NCBI GenBank assembly: GCA_017857235.1
Contig: JAFMDN010000005.1
Span: 1-62,874, forward strand
Source of the DNA: Methanobacteriota archaeon
GTDB lineage: Archaea > Thermoplasmatota > Thermoplasmata > Thermoplasmatales > GCA-001856825
Reading direction: 5' to 3'
DNA length: 62,874 bases
The position numbers and the translations under genes are program-made. Under the pieces are notes generated by a model. It did no database searches. It saw only the letters and a program-made list of their open reading frames with translations, and was not told the DNA's origin. Shown in pieces: positions 47,491-58,757 of this stretch. Each line of letters starts with the position of its first letter. Within the stretch, counting starts at the first letter, position 1.

Positions 47491-48333
47491 TTAAAATTGG
47501 GATTGTGAAACAAATATTGTATAAACTTGTAGGTTGACAAAACCTATTCCACTAAATGAAAGCATTAACTCACCATTGTGGAAAGAAGGTATTAGGCTAA
47601 AAGAATTTGCAGTCTGATTTAGATAAGAATAAAAATACCTATTCAAGAATTGATATGAGTTTGCCTTTATAATTAAACTAGATCCATCAACCATAAAGGC
47701 ATAACTGTTTCTTGCCAAGGTTTCCAAACTTATAGTCACTGGACTCCCACTTCCCAAAATTAAGGGCCCACCAACTAAGTTTATAAGAGTTATAGTAATA
47801 TTTGGATGTGATTCCACCGGGGTGTTGATTGAAAAAAGTTCGCTTTCCATCACACTACCTATTTTGCCACCGCTCCCAACCTGATTGAAAATTAATGATG
47901 AATATTCATAAACATATTCCTCATCCGTAAAATATCTATTATTTGTATAAACTTGTATAGAACCACCTACTGTGACATTGGTATTATTATATATAACGGA
48001 TATAGTTCCTTCGCCATTGGTACCTGTAGGTGGAGTTATATTTATCGATCCATAGGTTGGTGTGGAAAATAGTGGTACATAATTAGATGCTAGGTCAAAT
48101 GGCACTAAAAGGATTGATTGTGCCTTATAATTAGAAATAAGAAATGATATATCACTTGTGAGCTGTACCATACTATTTAAAATTCCTTCACTGTATTGCT
48201 CTTCATAAGATTGCATGGTGGCAGGGACATATGTTGTAATTACTATTCCCAGTACAGTGACGAATATAAGTATTGCAAATATAGTACCAACAGCACTGGC
48301 TACCCCTTCCTCTTTATACAATACTTGATTCAT
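47491..48333 (-). CDS. Type IV pilin-like secreted protein
   Basis: MNQVLYKEEGVASAVGTIFAILIFVTVLGIVITTYV class III-like N-terminus; last gene of pilus-type operon. Confidence 0.75.
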   Translation of the reverse strand: MNQVLYKEEGVASAVGTIFAILIFVTVLGIVITTYVPATMQSYEEQYSEGILNSMVQLTSDISFLISNYKAQSILLVPFDLASNYVPLFSTPTYGSINITPPTGTNGEGTISVIYNNTNVTVGGSIQVYTNNRYFTDEEYVYEYSSLIFNQVGSGGKIGSVMESELFSINTPVESHPNITITLINLVGGPLILGSGSPVTISLETLARNSYAFMVDGSSLIIKANSYQFLNRYFYSYLNQTANSFSLIPSFHNGELMLSFSGIGFVNLQVYTIFVSQSQF

Positions 48334-49931
48334 GGTATATCCTCTCCAAGAACCTGTCTTAAGTTATCAAGAAATTCTCTCTCATTTCTGTTGTATTGAT
48401 ATATCACATTTACAAAGTCTCTAAAATTATTTATACCAATGAGTTCCATATAATCGAATATCTTTTCCCTTCTCTTGAGTTCTATATCAATTCTTGACTG
48501 ACTCCAGTTTCTAATATTCTTTATTTTATCTAGAACATAGGAATGACCCATGTATCTAAATTCATCAAATGTTTGTTCCCAGGAGTAAACACGATTAATA
48601 TTTAACTCATCAGAAGATGATTCAGGTACGATTTCAGATATATCCTTTATTCTTCTAGTTAATTTACCTTCAACTTTTACCTGTCCTTGAAGTATAACGA
48701 GGTCCAGAGAAGTCAACATAACCCTAGGTAAGTTTATGGGTTCGCTCTCTAATCTGTGTACCATAGCTCTAATTTCATCCGCGTGGAAAGTAGTATACGC
48801 TGTATGACCAGTAGCCATTGCCTGGAAGACTGTATAGGCCTCCTGGCCCCTGACCTCTCCTACAACTATATAGTTCGGTCTCTGTCTTAATGCGGCAACT
48901 AGCAGGTCAAACATATTCACTTCTCCAACCCTCTTATTAGTTATGGGGTTTACCTCACCTATTCCCGGTTTAGTTACTGCCGGTATCCAATTCTCATGAG
49001 GAATATTAATTTCTCTTGTATCTTCAATGCTTATAATCTTTTTTCCAGGGGGAATAAAGAGCAATAAAGTGTTTAATGTAGTTGTTTTACCGGATGCTGT
49101 TCCTCCGACTACAAAGGCTGACATTCCATGCTCCACAGCTAACCATAGAAAAGAAAGCATCTTCTTATCCAAAGTTTTAAGTTTGACCAGATCAAGTGGT
49201 GTGAACGGGCTTTCCTTAAATCTTCTTATGGTAAATGTTGAACCCTTCTTTGTGACTTCTCGGCTCAATGTTGCCTGAAGTCTAGAGCTGTCAGGTAGAC
49301 TGCAATCTACCATTGGATTGGCAACCGATATATGCTTACCAGATTTCTGCACAATCCATACGACATAAGTATCTAAATCTTCATCGGACTCAAATTGTAC
49401 GTTCGATTTCATGGAACCGTATCTTCTGTGGTAAATGAATACTGGAAGCCTTGGGCCATCGCATGAAATATCTTCTATATCGGGGTCTATCATCATCACC
49501 TGTATGGGGCCATAGCCGACAAAGTCTCTGAATATGTAATAAAAAATTTTCTCCTTATCAAGGTTAGAAATGGCCAGGGATTTCTCTATAACGTATTTAT
49601 CAATTATATCTCTAATAAAATTAGCCTTCCTCTCATTACTACTAAATGAATCATTTATTGAATATACTATGAAGTCTTTTATTGACTTTATTATATTCTT
49701 TAGAACGTCCGATATAGGCGGTTCCTGAACAAAATATATCATTTCGCTTGTTTCCTTGTTCTGAACTATTGAAACCCTAGAGTATGGTTTTTCTATATCC
49801 TTTTTTTCTAAAACATACCATTCCTTTCCCCATGTTATTTCAGGGTTAATGTCCTCGGATATGTTAGAATAGAAAATCCCTCGCTGCTTTATGGGTTTTC
49901 TTCCTATTATGAGACCGGTGGTTAAATCCAT
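48330..49931 (-). CDS. Type II/IV secretion system ATPase (archaeal TadA/VirB11-like), copy 1
   Basis: Walker A VVGGTASGKTTTLNTLLLF; IISIEDTREINIPHENWIPAVT; LRQRPNYIVVGEVRGQEAYTVFQAMATGHTAYTTFHAD. Confidence 0.95.
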   Translation of the reverse strand: MDLTTGLIIGRKPIKQRGIFYSNISEDINPEITWGKEWYVLEKKDIEKPYSRVSIVQNKETSEMIYFVQEPPISDVLKNIIKSIKDFIVYSINDSFSSNERKANFIRDIIDKYVIEKSLAISNLDKEKIFYYIFRDFVGYGPIQVMMIDPDIEDISCDGPRLPVFIYHRRYGSMKSNVQFESDEDLDTYVVWIVQKSGKHISVANPMVDCSLPDSSRLQATLSREVTKKGSTFTIRRFKESPFTPLDLVKLKTLDKKMLSFLWLAVEHGMSAFVVGGTASGKTTTLNTLLLFIPPGKKIISIEDTREINIPHENWIPAVTKPGIGEVNPITNKRVGEVNMFDLLVAALRQRPNYIVVGEVRGQEAYTVFQAMATGHTAYTTFHADEIRAMVHRLESEPINLPRVMLTSLDLVILQGQVKVEGKLTRRIKDISEIVPESSSDELNINRVYSWEQTFDEFRYMGHSYVLDKIKNIRNWSQSRIDIELKRREKIFDYMELIGINNFRDFVNVIYQYNRNEREFLDNLRQVLGEDIP

Positions 49932-50780
49932 CTAAACACCTCCAAGCAAAAGCAAGAATATGTATCCTGATATCGCAAGGGCAGCGGCCATAATAAATCC
50001 ACTTTCATATCTCCCATCTTTAAGGACACCGGCCATAATACCGTCCCCTACTGCGCTAATCAAAACTGCAGCTGCGAATATTAATTTTACATATGGAATT
50101 ATTGAGACATTAATTGAAGCTATGCTGTTAGAGGCTACATTACCTGTTATACTACCTGCTGATTTTATCATTTCAGGGAAGAACTGAACATTCAATATCA
50201 GTATTGTTACGAGAAATACACCAAATGATATTAGAAGAACTACATTGTAAGTTCCCAACTGACTATATTTTTCCTTCGTTAATTGTTGTACTTCTCTGGC
50301 GTATTGAGCAACTTTGCTAAGGACATCTGAAACGTTTCCCCCTGCTTCATTAGCTTTAATAATAGTACCAACGACCCTCTCTGTTAAAGGAGTCCTCGTC
50401 CTTTCAAGAAAGTCTTCCAGAGCTATGCTCACAGGGACCCCCCATTCTAGCTGACCTGCCATCTTTTTAATGTCATTTGTCAAAATTCCATATTTTCCTT
50501 TCGATGTTGATATTATGGCATCTGCCAATGTCATCCCAAATCTGCTGGCTTCTGCTACATCTTGAAGGAAATCGGGTATTCTGTTCTCTATTTCCCTTAT
50601 TCTCCTAATATAAATATAATCGATTATGCCTGATGGTATAAGGGCTATCGCAATAGAGAAAACAATTAAATCTAGAAGGATCTCAACAGAAATTAAGTTG
50701 TAAAGATATAAAAGTGCACCTAAAATAGATATTACTGAAGCCAAAGCTATGGATACCATCAGTACTATTTTGTTAATCAT
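49932..50780 (-). CDS. TadC/GspF-like pilus assembly membrane protein, copy 1
   Basis: RIPDFLQDVAEASRFGMTLADAIISTSKGKYG...LEDFLERTRTPLTERVVGTIIKANEAGGNVSDVLSKVAQYAREVQQL; ATGA overlap with upstream gene. Confidence 0.9.
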   Translation of the reverse strand: MINKIVLMVSIALASVISILGALLYLYNLISVEILLDLIVFSIAIALIPSGIIDYIYIRRIREIENRIPDFLQDVAEASRFGMTLADAIISTSKGKYGILTNDIKKMAGQLEWGVPVSIALEDFLERTRTPLTERVVGTIIKANEAGGNVSDVLSKVAQYAREVQQLTKEKYSQLGTYNVVLLISFGVFLVTILILNVQFFPEMIKSAGSITGNVASNSIASINVSIIPYVKLIFAAAVLISAVGDGIMAGVLKDGRYESGFIMAAALAISGYIFLLLLGGV

Positions 50781-51793
50781 ATGGCGACCTCCTTGGATAC
50801 GCTTGCCATTATCCAAATAAATACTCCCATTATAACCGGTATAACCAAGAAAACAAACACAGATAGTAATACAATTGTGCTTGATCCAGCCGAACCTGAA
50901 ATAACTCCCATTATTGCTAAAATTATTATCAAGAAAAGTGGGAATGCTACGCCAACGGTGACATATGTTTCTGCAAATAACCCAACATTTTCAGCATTTC
51001 TCCTGAGAGCTATTCTCAATTCGTTTTGATACTCTTCTGCTTTGCTTATGAAATATGGCTTGAGTCTGCCACCTGTTGTCGAAGTTGTAATAACTCCCTG
51101 TAAGAATTCCTGCCATCTTGTTGATGGGCTGTATCTAGCAGCTTCACCCAAAGCAGTTAATATATCCATTCCAAATAATTCAGTATTTCTTGTAATTCTT
51201 AAAGCCTCTTTTCTAATTTCTCCGTATTCTGGTCTTTTAGCTAATTCTTTAAATATAACGTAAACCGGAACATCAGCAGAAGCCATTGAAGCAATGAATG
51301 ACATTGCCCCACCTAAATTTGCATCTATTTTTTTCTTCCTACTACCTGCGACAGATTGAGGATAATAGATATAAACCAGGTAGGTAATCCAGCTAGACAA
51401 AGGTATCAAGATGAGTATAAAAATATTTAAAATTATGTTGACTCTTAATATTAGCATTATTAAAAGGATTAAAACCGAAATTGCACCAACCAAAAGAGAG
51501 GTCAGGAGGGCACTTGCAATATATTCTTCAGCCCTAATATCAATTGCTGCCATCTTCAATGAATTTTGCAAACTAACCTGAGACTTGAAATTTCTTCCCT
51601 GTATGATTTTACTAAACAGTTTCCAGGCTAGTTTATAATAAGGCGAGAGCGTGGTATTTCCATAATAGCTGCCCTTAATACCTCTTACCTTATGCGCTTC
51701 ATATTTTAGCTTATTTCCTGATTCGTAGGTTTGAAGAAATTTTGATTTTTTTACTTTAAGGCGGTCAAATATTGAACTGCTCAAAATCCTCAC
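50777..51793 (-). CDS. TadC/GspF-like pilus assembly membrane protein, copy 2
   Basis: KIDANLGGAMSFIASMASADVPVYVIFKELAKRPEYGEIRKEALRI...RWQEFLQGVITTSTTGGRLKPYFISKAEEYQNELR. Confidence 0.9.
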   Translation of the reverse strand: MRILSSSIFDRLKVKKSKFLQTYESGNKLKYEAHKVRGIKGSYYGNTTLSPYYKLAWKLFSKIIQGRNFKSQVSLQNSLKMAAIDIRAEEYIASALLTSLLVGAISVLILLIMLILRVNIILNIFILILIPLSSWITYLVYIYYPQSVAGSRKKKIDANLGGAMSFIASMASADVPVYVIFKELAKRPEYGEIRKEALRITRNTELFGMDILTALGEAARYSPSTRWQEFLQGVITTSTTGGRLKPYFISKAEEYQNELRIALRRNAENVGLFAETYVTVGVAFPLFLIIILAIMGVISGSAGSSTIVLLSVFVFLVIPVIMGVFIWIMASVSKEVAI

Positions 51794-53423
51794 CCCACTT
51801 TTCTTTCATCTTCTCTCTTATTAGGTTGGAATAATCAATAGGATTTCTATAATATTCATTGATGTATTTCCATATTTCCAAATAATCAGTAATGCCTTCC
51901 CTTGTTAAGTAATCGATTAATAGTACTCTCCTCCTGAACTCTTCTTCGACCTTTTCCTCTGTCATATTTTTAATATCCCCAATATATCTAAAAAGATCTG
52001 GCGAACCCTTCATTTCAATCTTGTCATTTTTCACGTTCCATTCAAATACTGTGTTTGTTTCTATTTCGTCACTGTCAATATCATAACCTGTAATTTCATG
52101 CATGAATTTTATCCTTCTAACCAATTGATTTCTATATCTAACTTGCATTTGAACAGAGACATTATTCAGTGAAGTAAGCATTATTTTTGGTATGTTAATT
52201 GGCTTATTTGTCAATCTTGAAACCATGGATTTTATGGATTCGGCATGCATAGTGCCATATGTTATGTGACCGGTTGCCATTGCCTGAAAGAGGTTGTATG
52301 CTTCCTGACCTCTAACTTCACCAACTATTATGTAATTCGGTCTCTGTCTTAATGCTGCCCTTACTAGATCAAACATATCAATCTCGCCTATTCCCTTTCC
52401 AGTTGATAGGCCCTTTTCCGTAGTTCCGCTCCTAGTTGTCGATGCAATCCAGTTAAGATGGGGAAGATTTATTTCTCTTGTATCTTCAATGCTGACAATC
52501 TTAGCATTTGGTGGTATAAATAAAGAAAGTGCATTTAGAGTTGAAGTTTTCCCTGCGCCAGTTCCTCCTAAAACCATTGCATTTCTGCCATGTTCAACCA
52601 TCATCCACATGTATGCTACCAGTTCGGAACTAGCTGTTCTTCTAATTACAAGATCAATAGGAGTAAATGGCGTCTCCCTGAAAAGTCTAATTGTAAATGT
52701 ACCGCCCTTTGCTGTAACTTCATCACCAAAAGTCGCATTAATTCTATTACCTTCAGGTGTTGATGCGTCCAATATTGGTTCCGAAACAGAAATTTGCTTA
52801 TTCCCTTTTTGTGCTAAATATACAATAAAACTGTTGAGTTTTTCAGGGGTTTCAAATACAATATTGGTTTTCAAATTCTCATATTTACGATGGTAGACAT
52901 ACACTGGAATGTTGACACCATCACAGGATATGTCTTCTATATTGGGGTCTTTCATTAGGGGATCAATTACTGAATAACCTAAAAAGTCCCTGATCAAATA
53001 ATACTCCACCTTCCTTAAAGTAACGCTATCTATCCAAAGCTCTCTAGTTCTTATGAAATCTCTTACCGTTTCTTTAATAAATTCTTCTTTATCCTTGACT
53101 TCCTCAATATTTTCAATAATGTGAGTAACACTTTCCAAACCTGTTTTTAACGTATCAAGTAGATTGGAATCCCTGATGGTTAGCAGAGGCTCGCTAACCC
53201 AGTATATGTTCTCATTGGTTAGCTTATCTGTTAAAATATTAACATATGAATATGGTTCCCTTATTGGATACCTTTCCTGTGAATAAAATCTTGAGTGATC
53301 ATAATTTTCTGAATTGGATATGTTTTGCTCTATGATCATCGACCCTTTGCTATCCCTTTTTTTGAGAGGAGTGTTAATTAAATATACAGGAATAATATTA
53401 ATTTTAGGTAACAATCTAGGCAC
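51765..53423 (-). CDS. Type II/IV secretion system ATPase (archaeal TadA/VirB11-like), copy 2
   Basis: Walker A VLGGTGAGKTSTLNALSLF; IVSIEDTREINLPHLNWIAST; LRQRPNYIIVGEVRGQEAYNLFQAMATGHITYGTMHAE. Confidence 0.95.
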   Translation of the reverse strand: MPRLLPKINIIPVYLINTPLKKRDSKGSMIIEQNISNSENYDHSRFYSQERYPIREPYSYVNILTDKLTNENIYWVSEPLLTIRDSNLLDTLKTGLESVTHIIENIEEVKDKEEFIKETVRDFIRTRELWIDSVTLRKVEYYLIRDFLGYSVIDPLMKDPNIEDISCDGVNIPVYVYHRKYENLKTNIVFETPEKLNSFIVYLAQKGNKQISVSEPILDASTPEGNRINATFGDEVTAKGGTFTIRLFRETPFTPIDLVIRRTASSELVAYMWMMVEHGRNAMVLGGTGAGKTSTLNALSLFIPPNAKIVSIEDTREINLPHLNWIASTTRSGTTEKGLSTGKGIGEIDMFDLVRAALRQRPNYIIVGEVRGQEAYNLFQAMATGHITYGTMHAESIKSMVSRLTNKPINIPKIMLTSLNNVSVQMQVRYRNQLVRRIKFMHEITGYDIDSDEIETNTVFEWNVKNDKIEMKGSPDLFRYIGDIKNMTEEKVEEEFRRRVLLIDYLTREGITDYLEIWKYINEYYRNPIDYSNLIREKMKEKWGEDFEQFNI

Positions 53424-53470
53424 GTTATGTTATTATACAATTTACTTATAAGTTTTTCTATCGCAAAAGT

Positions 53471-55789
53471 TTAAAGGAAATCCTCCAGTGTACTCTTTTT
53501 TCTGACTTCGTTTGATTTCAATGATATTTCATCCATATTAAATACTTCCGTGATTCTTGCTAATGTTTGAGCTACTCTGTCAGCATAGTATTCGTAATCA
53601 GGTTTCTTTTTGAATGGAATACTGGGAATGTAAGGCTCAACTTCTTGAGGTCTTTTTTTACTGTCCGTAACTATCCACGAAACTTTCATACCCGGTACAA
53701 ATTCCATTCCCATTTCCTGCAATTTTCTTGCAGCTTGTACATTTGCCAGTGAATCTGCATCTTTATATGTATCGAAATCCTTTACTGACCTTGAAATTAC
53801 AAGTTTTTCTATATCAACATTTCCACTTTTCACATCCTGAATTATCTGTTTGGCTCTGCGAAGTGCACCCGTAACATCCCTATCTAAAATATGATTGAAA
53901 ATCTCCATAAGGGCTTCTGACTGGAGGTCAAATGAGTCAGTTCTTCTTATTTCATATCCCCTTACTATTATGTTACCCTTTTCCTGCTCTGGATATATTA
54001 TTCTTCCAGCGTATCTTTTCTTAGCTCCGTGGGAAAACATAGGATCTAAAATCCTTTCAACTTCTAGTTGTATTCCTAATTTATTTGATATCTCATCCCT
54101 TATTTGGAAAGCCAACTTTAGAGCTTCCTCCAGAGTTTTTTTCTCTGTTTTAATAAATATAGAATCAGTATCCCCATACACAACTTTTATACCTCTCGAT
54201 TCCAAATCCCTTATAATTCCTTTAATTGTTTCCCTGGCAAATGCAGTTATTGCAGCACCAATATTTTGATCAGTGAATCTATAGAAGTTTGATGCAAAAA
54301 CTCCATAGAAAGAATTCATCAAAATCTTTACAGAATTCTGCATACTATTTAGGTATCTTTTCCTATCTTCATTTTTTTCATTTTTCATCATAGACTTGTA
54401 CATATCCCTTGTCTTCATTAATTCCTGCAACTTTTCAGGGACTAGCCCTTTCTTTACCTCTGGTGCTAAAAATCTCACCCCGTTGGGAGCAACAATAGTT
54501 CCGTTGGGACTGAGAGTCGTAAAGCAAATATTATATTTTATCATGAGACTGGGATACATAGATTTAAAGTCAAGAACTGCAACCATATCATATAGCCCAG
54601 GTTCAATGGTATGGACGTATCCTCCCTCTATCTTTTCTTCTTGCTGATTTGTGAAATTGTTCATGGGTACAGCAATATTCCTTCTGTCAGCCTCCCTTAT
54701 TAATAAGGAATCTATGAGTGTAGAGTTACCTGAGTTCCACACATCGTCTAAGGGAAGCAGAGACACTGTGCTCATATTTAGGTATTTATCAACAACATCG
54801 ATCTTCTCAAGGATCAAAAGGGCTAACCTAGAATCTTTTATACAATATTCTATGACTTTATTCCTATTGTTCTCCCATTCATTATCTATATTAATTCTAT
54901 CAACATCCAATTTTGACTCCCCTAATAACTCTTTTGAAACAGCTGCTAGAGTTTCTTGTTTTGGATGGATCTCGCGTTTTACATTCCACCATGCATCTGC
55001 AACAACTCTCCCATTAATTTTCCAGAATTGGTTCTGTACTCTTTTGGGTTCTTGGTCGTCTCTTGATAATTGCATCTTAATGTTATTGTTCTTAGCGAGA
55101 TCACTTAGAAATGGTAGATCGTATCCATCTATGTTGTAACCGGTTATTATATCTGGGTCGTTTTCTCTGACAACTTCAATAAATCTTTTCAATATATCGG
55201 TAGGTTCACCGGTTATACTTCCATTTTTTTCTTTATCCTTAAATTTTATAGTGTATCCAATCACATACAATTGCTGAGTTTTTATGCTGTTTTCTATGTC
55301 AAAACTCATGATTTTAAGGGGAGGTTTAAAGTCATTAGTTTTTGATATGCTAGTTAAATTTACAACATGATCCGTCGTAAATCTATCATCCTTTATTTCC
55401 TCTCCTTCGAATTTAACACATGATCCTAGATCCATATCATAGTAAAACCTAAAATGGAACGGAATATCGGCAGCCAATACCCTACTCTGCTCTTGTATTC
55501 CTTTTCTAAATTCTGGAACTTTCCAAGGTGATTTGCAAACAAATTTTACAGCATTAACATCTCTCCCCTTAAGCCAGAGAGTCTTTTCTTCAATTGAAAC
55601 CTTTTCTGAAATGCTATTTAAATAATTTAGCTCAGAAGCTGTAGGTTCTGCTACAAAAAAATAAGGTTTAAATCCTCTATATAATAGTGTATAGGAATCC
55701 CCATTTATGTCTCGCCCAAATATTTCTATTACAGGCTCATTATTTTCAACTAAATAGGAGGCTCCAATTACTCTAATTTCACCTTGCAT
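53471..55789 (-). CDS. polB: Family B DNA polymerase (no intein)
   Basis: Exo I MSFDIENS; VLDFKSMYPSLMIKYN; VKILMNSFYGVF; VVYGDTDSIFI; C-terminal KKSTLEDFL PIP-like motif. Confidence 0.97.
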   Translation of the reverse strand: MQGEIRVIGASYLVENNEPVIEIFGRDINGDSYTLLYRGFKPYFFVAEPTASELNYLNSISEKVSIEEKTLWLKGRDVNAVKFVCKSPWKVPEFRKGIQEQSRVLAADIPFHFRFYYDMDLGSCVKFEGEEIKDDRFTTDHVVNLTSISKTNDFKPPLKIMSFDIENSIKTQQLYVIGYTIKFKDKEKNGSITGEPTDILKRFIEVVRENDPDIITGYNIDGYDLPFLSDLAKNNNIKMQLSRDDQEPKRVQNQFWKINGRVVADAWWNVKREIHPKQETLAAVSKELLGESKLDVDRINIDNEWENNRNKVIEYCIKDSRLALLILEKIDVVDKYLNMSTVSLLPLDDVWNSGNSTLIDSLLIREADRRNIAVPMNNFTNQQEEKIEGGYVHTIEPGLYDMVAVLDFKSMYPSLMIKYNICFTTLSPNGTIVAPNGVRFLAPEVKKGLVPEKLQELMKTRDMYKSMMKNEKNEDRKRYLNSMQNSVKILMNSFYGVFASNFYRFTDQNIGAAITAFARETIKGIIRDLESRGIKVVYGDTDSIFIKTEKKTLEEALKLAFQIRDEISNKLGIQLEVERILDPMFSHGAKKRYAGRIIYPEQEKGNIIVRGYEIRRTDSFDLQSEALMEIFNHILDRDVTGALRRAKQIIQDVKSGNVDIEKLVISRSVKDFDTYKDADSLANVQAARKLQEMGMEFVPGMKVSWIVTDSKKRPQEVEPYIPSIPFKKKPDYEYYADRVAQTLARITEVFNMDEISLKSNEVRKKSTLEDFL

Positions 55790-55877
55790 TGAGATAATGA
55801 ATGCAATTAAATAATTAAGTATACTGATATGAATCCCTTATTAGGAAAATCATTTAAATCGGAATAAAATATTGGAT

Positions 55878-57500
55878 ATGCACTATGTTGTAATCACAGG
55901 AGGAGTCATTTCAGGAATTGGAAAAGGAACTATTACATCTTCATTGGGATATCTCCTCAAAGAAAGAGGATTAAAGGTTAACATATTAAAAATTGATCCT
56001 TACTTAAATTATGATGCTGGAACCATGAATCCATATCAGCATGGGGAAGTTTTTGTCCTAAAGGATGGTTCAGAAGTTGATTTAGATTTAGGAAATTATG
56101 AGAGATTTTTGGATAGGGACTTGACTAGCGATAATAATATTACTACGGGTAAAGTCTATAGCACTGTTATAGAAAGGGAGAGAAGGGGTGATTATTTAGG
56201 AAGTACAGTTCAAATAATTCCCCATATTACAGACGAAATAAAAAGAAGAATTAGAAACGTTACGCAACAGAGCGAAACAGATATTCTCTTAATAGAAGTA
56301 GGTGGAGTTGTGGGAGATATAGAGAGCATGCCCTTCTTGGAAGCTCTAAGGCAGATGAAGTTGGAAGAAGATGGAAGAATGTTTTTCATTCATGTAACAT
56401 ATGTTCCAATGCTCTCAAGCGTTGGCGAATTAAAGACAAAGCCCACACAGCATAGTGTGAAGGAGCTAAGGTCAATAGGTATTCAACCAGATTCCATAAT
56501 AGCTAGATCCCCCGGCATATTGAGCGAAGATGTTAGGAATAAAATTGCGTTATTTACTCAGGTAGATAATAAAGCAGTCATTGGTGTTCCTGATGTTTCA
56601 GATATTTTCCAGATGCCTTTAGTTATAAACGAATCAAATCTCGTTGACATAATTTTAGAGAAATTTAGAAAAGAGGGAAACAATATTGAGAATGTAGGCA
56701 AATCAGAACTTATCCAATGGAAAAATTTGCTAAGAAACATATTGAATCCTAAAGATAAAGTTGAAATTGCAATCGTAGGAAAGTATGTTAACCTAAAGGA
56801 TTCATATATTTCACATGAACACGCATTTATGCATGTCACCGGAAACACGGGAATCGGTGTTAAGATAAGGTGGGTTAATTCTGAGACAGAAATGAATGAT
56901 TTTGAGAAATTAAAGGGTGTACATGGCATTTTAATTCCGGGAGGGTTTGGCAGTAGGGGAATAGAAGGTAAAATTAAAGCTATTACGTATGCCAGGAAAA
57001 ATAAAATACCAATTCTAGGTATATGCTTAGGATTCCAATTGCAAGTGGTGGAATATTCAAGAAATGTTTTAGATTTTAAAGATGCAAATTCAACAGAATT
57101 TGAACCCGGTACCCACTATCCAGTAATAGATCTATTACCTGAACAGATCGGTATCACAAAATTAGGTGGAACTATGAGATTAGGGGATAAGCCAGTTCTT
57201 ATAAAAGAGGGTACGAAGGCATACAGCCTTTATAGAACTAATTTAATTCATGAAAGACACAGACACAGGTATGAAGTGAATCCACGGTATTTAAAAGATC
57301 TAGAACAAAGCGGCCTTAAATTCGCAGCAACCGATGAAACTGGATATAGGATGGAAATATTGGAGTTAGTTGATCATCCATTCTTTATGGGATCTCAATT
57401 CCACGCAGAGTTTAAAAGTAGACCTTTCAAACCATCAGTACTACATTTAGGTCTGGTAGAAGCTGCCTACCAATATAAGAAATTTTTGAGAAATGATTAA
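55878..57500 (+). CDS. pyrG: CTP synthase
   Basis: [75 protein letters not shown]; amidotransferase GICLGFQ. Confidence 0.98.
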   Translation: MHYVVITGGVISGIGKGTITSSLGYLLKERGLKVNILKIDPYLNYDAGTMNPYQHGEVFVLKDGSEVDLDLGNYERFLDRDLTSDNNITTGKVYSTVIERERRGDYLGSTVQIIPHITDEIKRRIRNVTQQSETDILLIEVGGVVGDIESMPFLEALRQMKLEEDGRMFFIHVTYVPMLSSVGELKTKPTQHSVKELRSIGIQPDSIIARSPGILSEDVRNKIALFTQVDNKAVIGVPDVSDIFQMPLVINESNLVDIILEKFRKEGNNIENVGKSELIQWKNLLRNILNPKDKVEIAIVGKYVNLKDSYISHEHAFMHVTGNTGIGVKIRWVNSETEMNDFEKLKGVHGILIPGGFGSRGIEGKIKAITYARKNKIPILGICLGFQLQVVEYSRNVLDFKDANSTEFEPGTHYPVIDLLPEQIGITKLGGTMRLGDKPVLIKEGTKAYSLYRTNLIHERHRHRYEVNPRYLKDLEQSGLKFAATDETGYRMEILELVDHPFFMGSQFHAEFKSRPFKPSVLHLGLVEAAYQYKKFLRND

Positions 57501-57526
57501 ATATTAATTCCAATTTTTTCGAAAGG

Positions 57527-57536
57527 TTTAAATATA
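57527..57536 (+). promoter_or_regulatory. BRE/TATA promoter GAAAGG-TTTAAATATA of the gar1-tfb operon, probably leaderless
   Basis: TATA centre about 26 bp before ATG at 57557, consistent with archaeal leaderless transcription. Confidence 0.6.
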
Positions 57537-57556
57537 CGATATTAATTCAATAAGAT

Positions 57557-57772
57557 ATGGCAGAATCCCTTAAAAAAATAGGTATTATATTAGGAGTAAG
57601 GGAAGGAAAATTAATTGCAAAATTGCAAAAAGAGGTTCCACTTTCCACCAAAGTGTACAACAAAGATGGAAAAACTATTGGGAAGGTTGCAAGGATATTC
57701 GGTCCGGTTAAGCAACCCTATGCTGCTATAGATGGTAAAGGGGATTCTGCAATGGAAATTTATGTGAGGTGA
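57557..57772 (+). CDS. H/ACA RNP protein Gar1
   Basis: [46 protein letters not shown]. Confidence 0.9.
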   Translation: MAESLKKIGIILGVREGKLIAKLQKEVPLSTKVYNKDGKTIGKVARIFGPVKQPYAAIDGKGDSAMEIYVR

Positions 57773-57777
57773 TAAGA

Positions 57778-58719
57778 ATGGTGGATGAGAAAAAGAAGAA
57801 GGATCTATTTGAAGAGGTTACAAAATGCCCTGAATGCGGATCTACGCATCTTACTAGGGATTACGAAAGAGGAGAACTAGTTTGTAATGATTGTGGTTTA
57901 GTAATTGATGATAGTTTCATAGACCAGGGACCAGATTGGAGGGCATTTGACTCTGAACAGTCAGAAGCTAGAGCTAGGACCGGAGCGCCAATGACTTATA
58001 CTATCCACGATAAAGGACTATCAACCGAAATTTCATGGAAAAATAAAGATTCTTATGGTAAAAGTATACCTACTAAATCTAGGGCACAACTTTACAGACT
58101 GAGGAAGTGGCAGAGAAGAATAAAAGTCTCTAACGCAGCAGAAAGGAATCTTGCGCAGGCCCTTCAAGAGCTTGAAAGAATGGCATCAAATTTGTCATTG
58201 CCTAAGGACGTTAGGGAAACCGCCGCTGTAATTTATAGGAAAGCGGTCAAAGAGAACATGATCAGAGGAAGGTCAATTGAGGGGGTCGTAGCTGGCTCAA
58301 TATATGGGGCTTGCAGGAAAATGGGCGTTCCAAGGACACTAGAGGAGATAGCATCGGTAACTAGGATTAAGAAAAAGGAGATAGGAAGGACATTTAGGAT
58401 GATGTCTAGGATCCTGCAATTAGGTATAATGCCATCAAAGCCAGAGGATTATATCACAAGGTTCTGCAATAGACTAAGACTTAGCAATGAGGTTAAGAAA
58501 AAGGCCATGGAAATATTGAAAATGGCTGAGAATAAAGACCTCACAAGCGGAAGGGGTCCCACAGGGGTTGCTGCCGCGGCCATTTACATAGCCAGTATAG
58601 CACTCAATGAAAGGAGAACTCAAAGAGAAGTTGCTGAGGTCGCAGGGGTAACAGAGGTTACTATTAGGAACCGATATAAAGAGCTAACTGAGAAGTTAGG
58701 GATTAATGTAGAAGTTTGA
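57778..58719 (+). CDS. tfb: Transcription initiation factor IIB (TFB)
   Basis: [42 protein letters not shown]; two cyclin repeats; start at ATG 57778 (MVDEKKKK). Confidence 0.97.
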   Translation: MVDEKKKKDLFEEVTKCPECGSTHLTRDYERGELVCNDCGLVIDDSFIDQGPDWRAFDSEQSEARARTGAPMTYTIHDKGLSTEISWKNKDSYGKSIPTKSRAQLYRLRKWQRRIKVSNAAERNLAQALQELERMASNLSLPKDVRETAAVIYRKAVKENMIRGRSIEGVVAGSIYGACRKMGVPRTLEEIASVTRIKKKEIGRTFRMMSRILQLGIMPSKPEDYITRFCNRLRLSNEVKKKAMEILKMAENKDLTSGRGPTGVAAAAIYIASIALNERRTQREVAEVAGVTEVTIRNRYKELTEKLGINVEV

Positions 58720-58757
58720 TCAATAATTTTATATTATCTTATTTTATATGGCCCGAG

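Noticed and set aside
53471-57500. Intein in PolB or CTP synthase
   Set aside because: Both proteins have normal lengths and uninterrupted catalytic motifs; no intein splice motifs seen.
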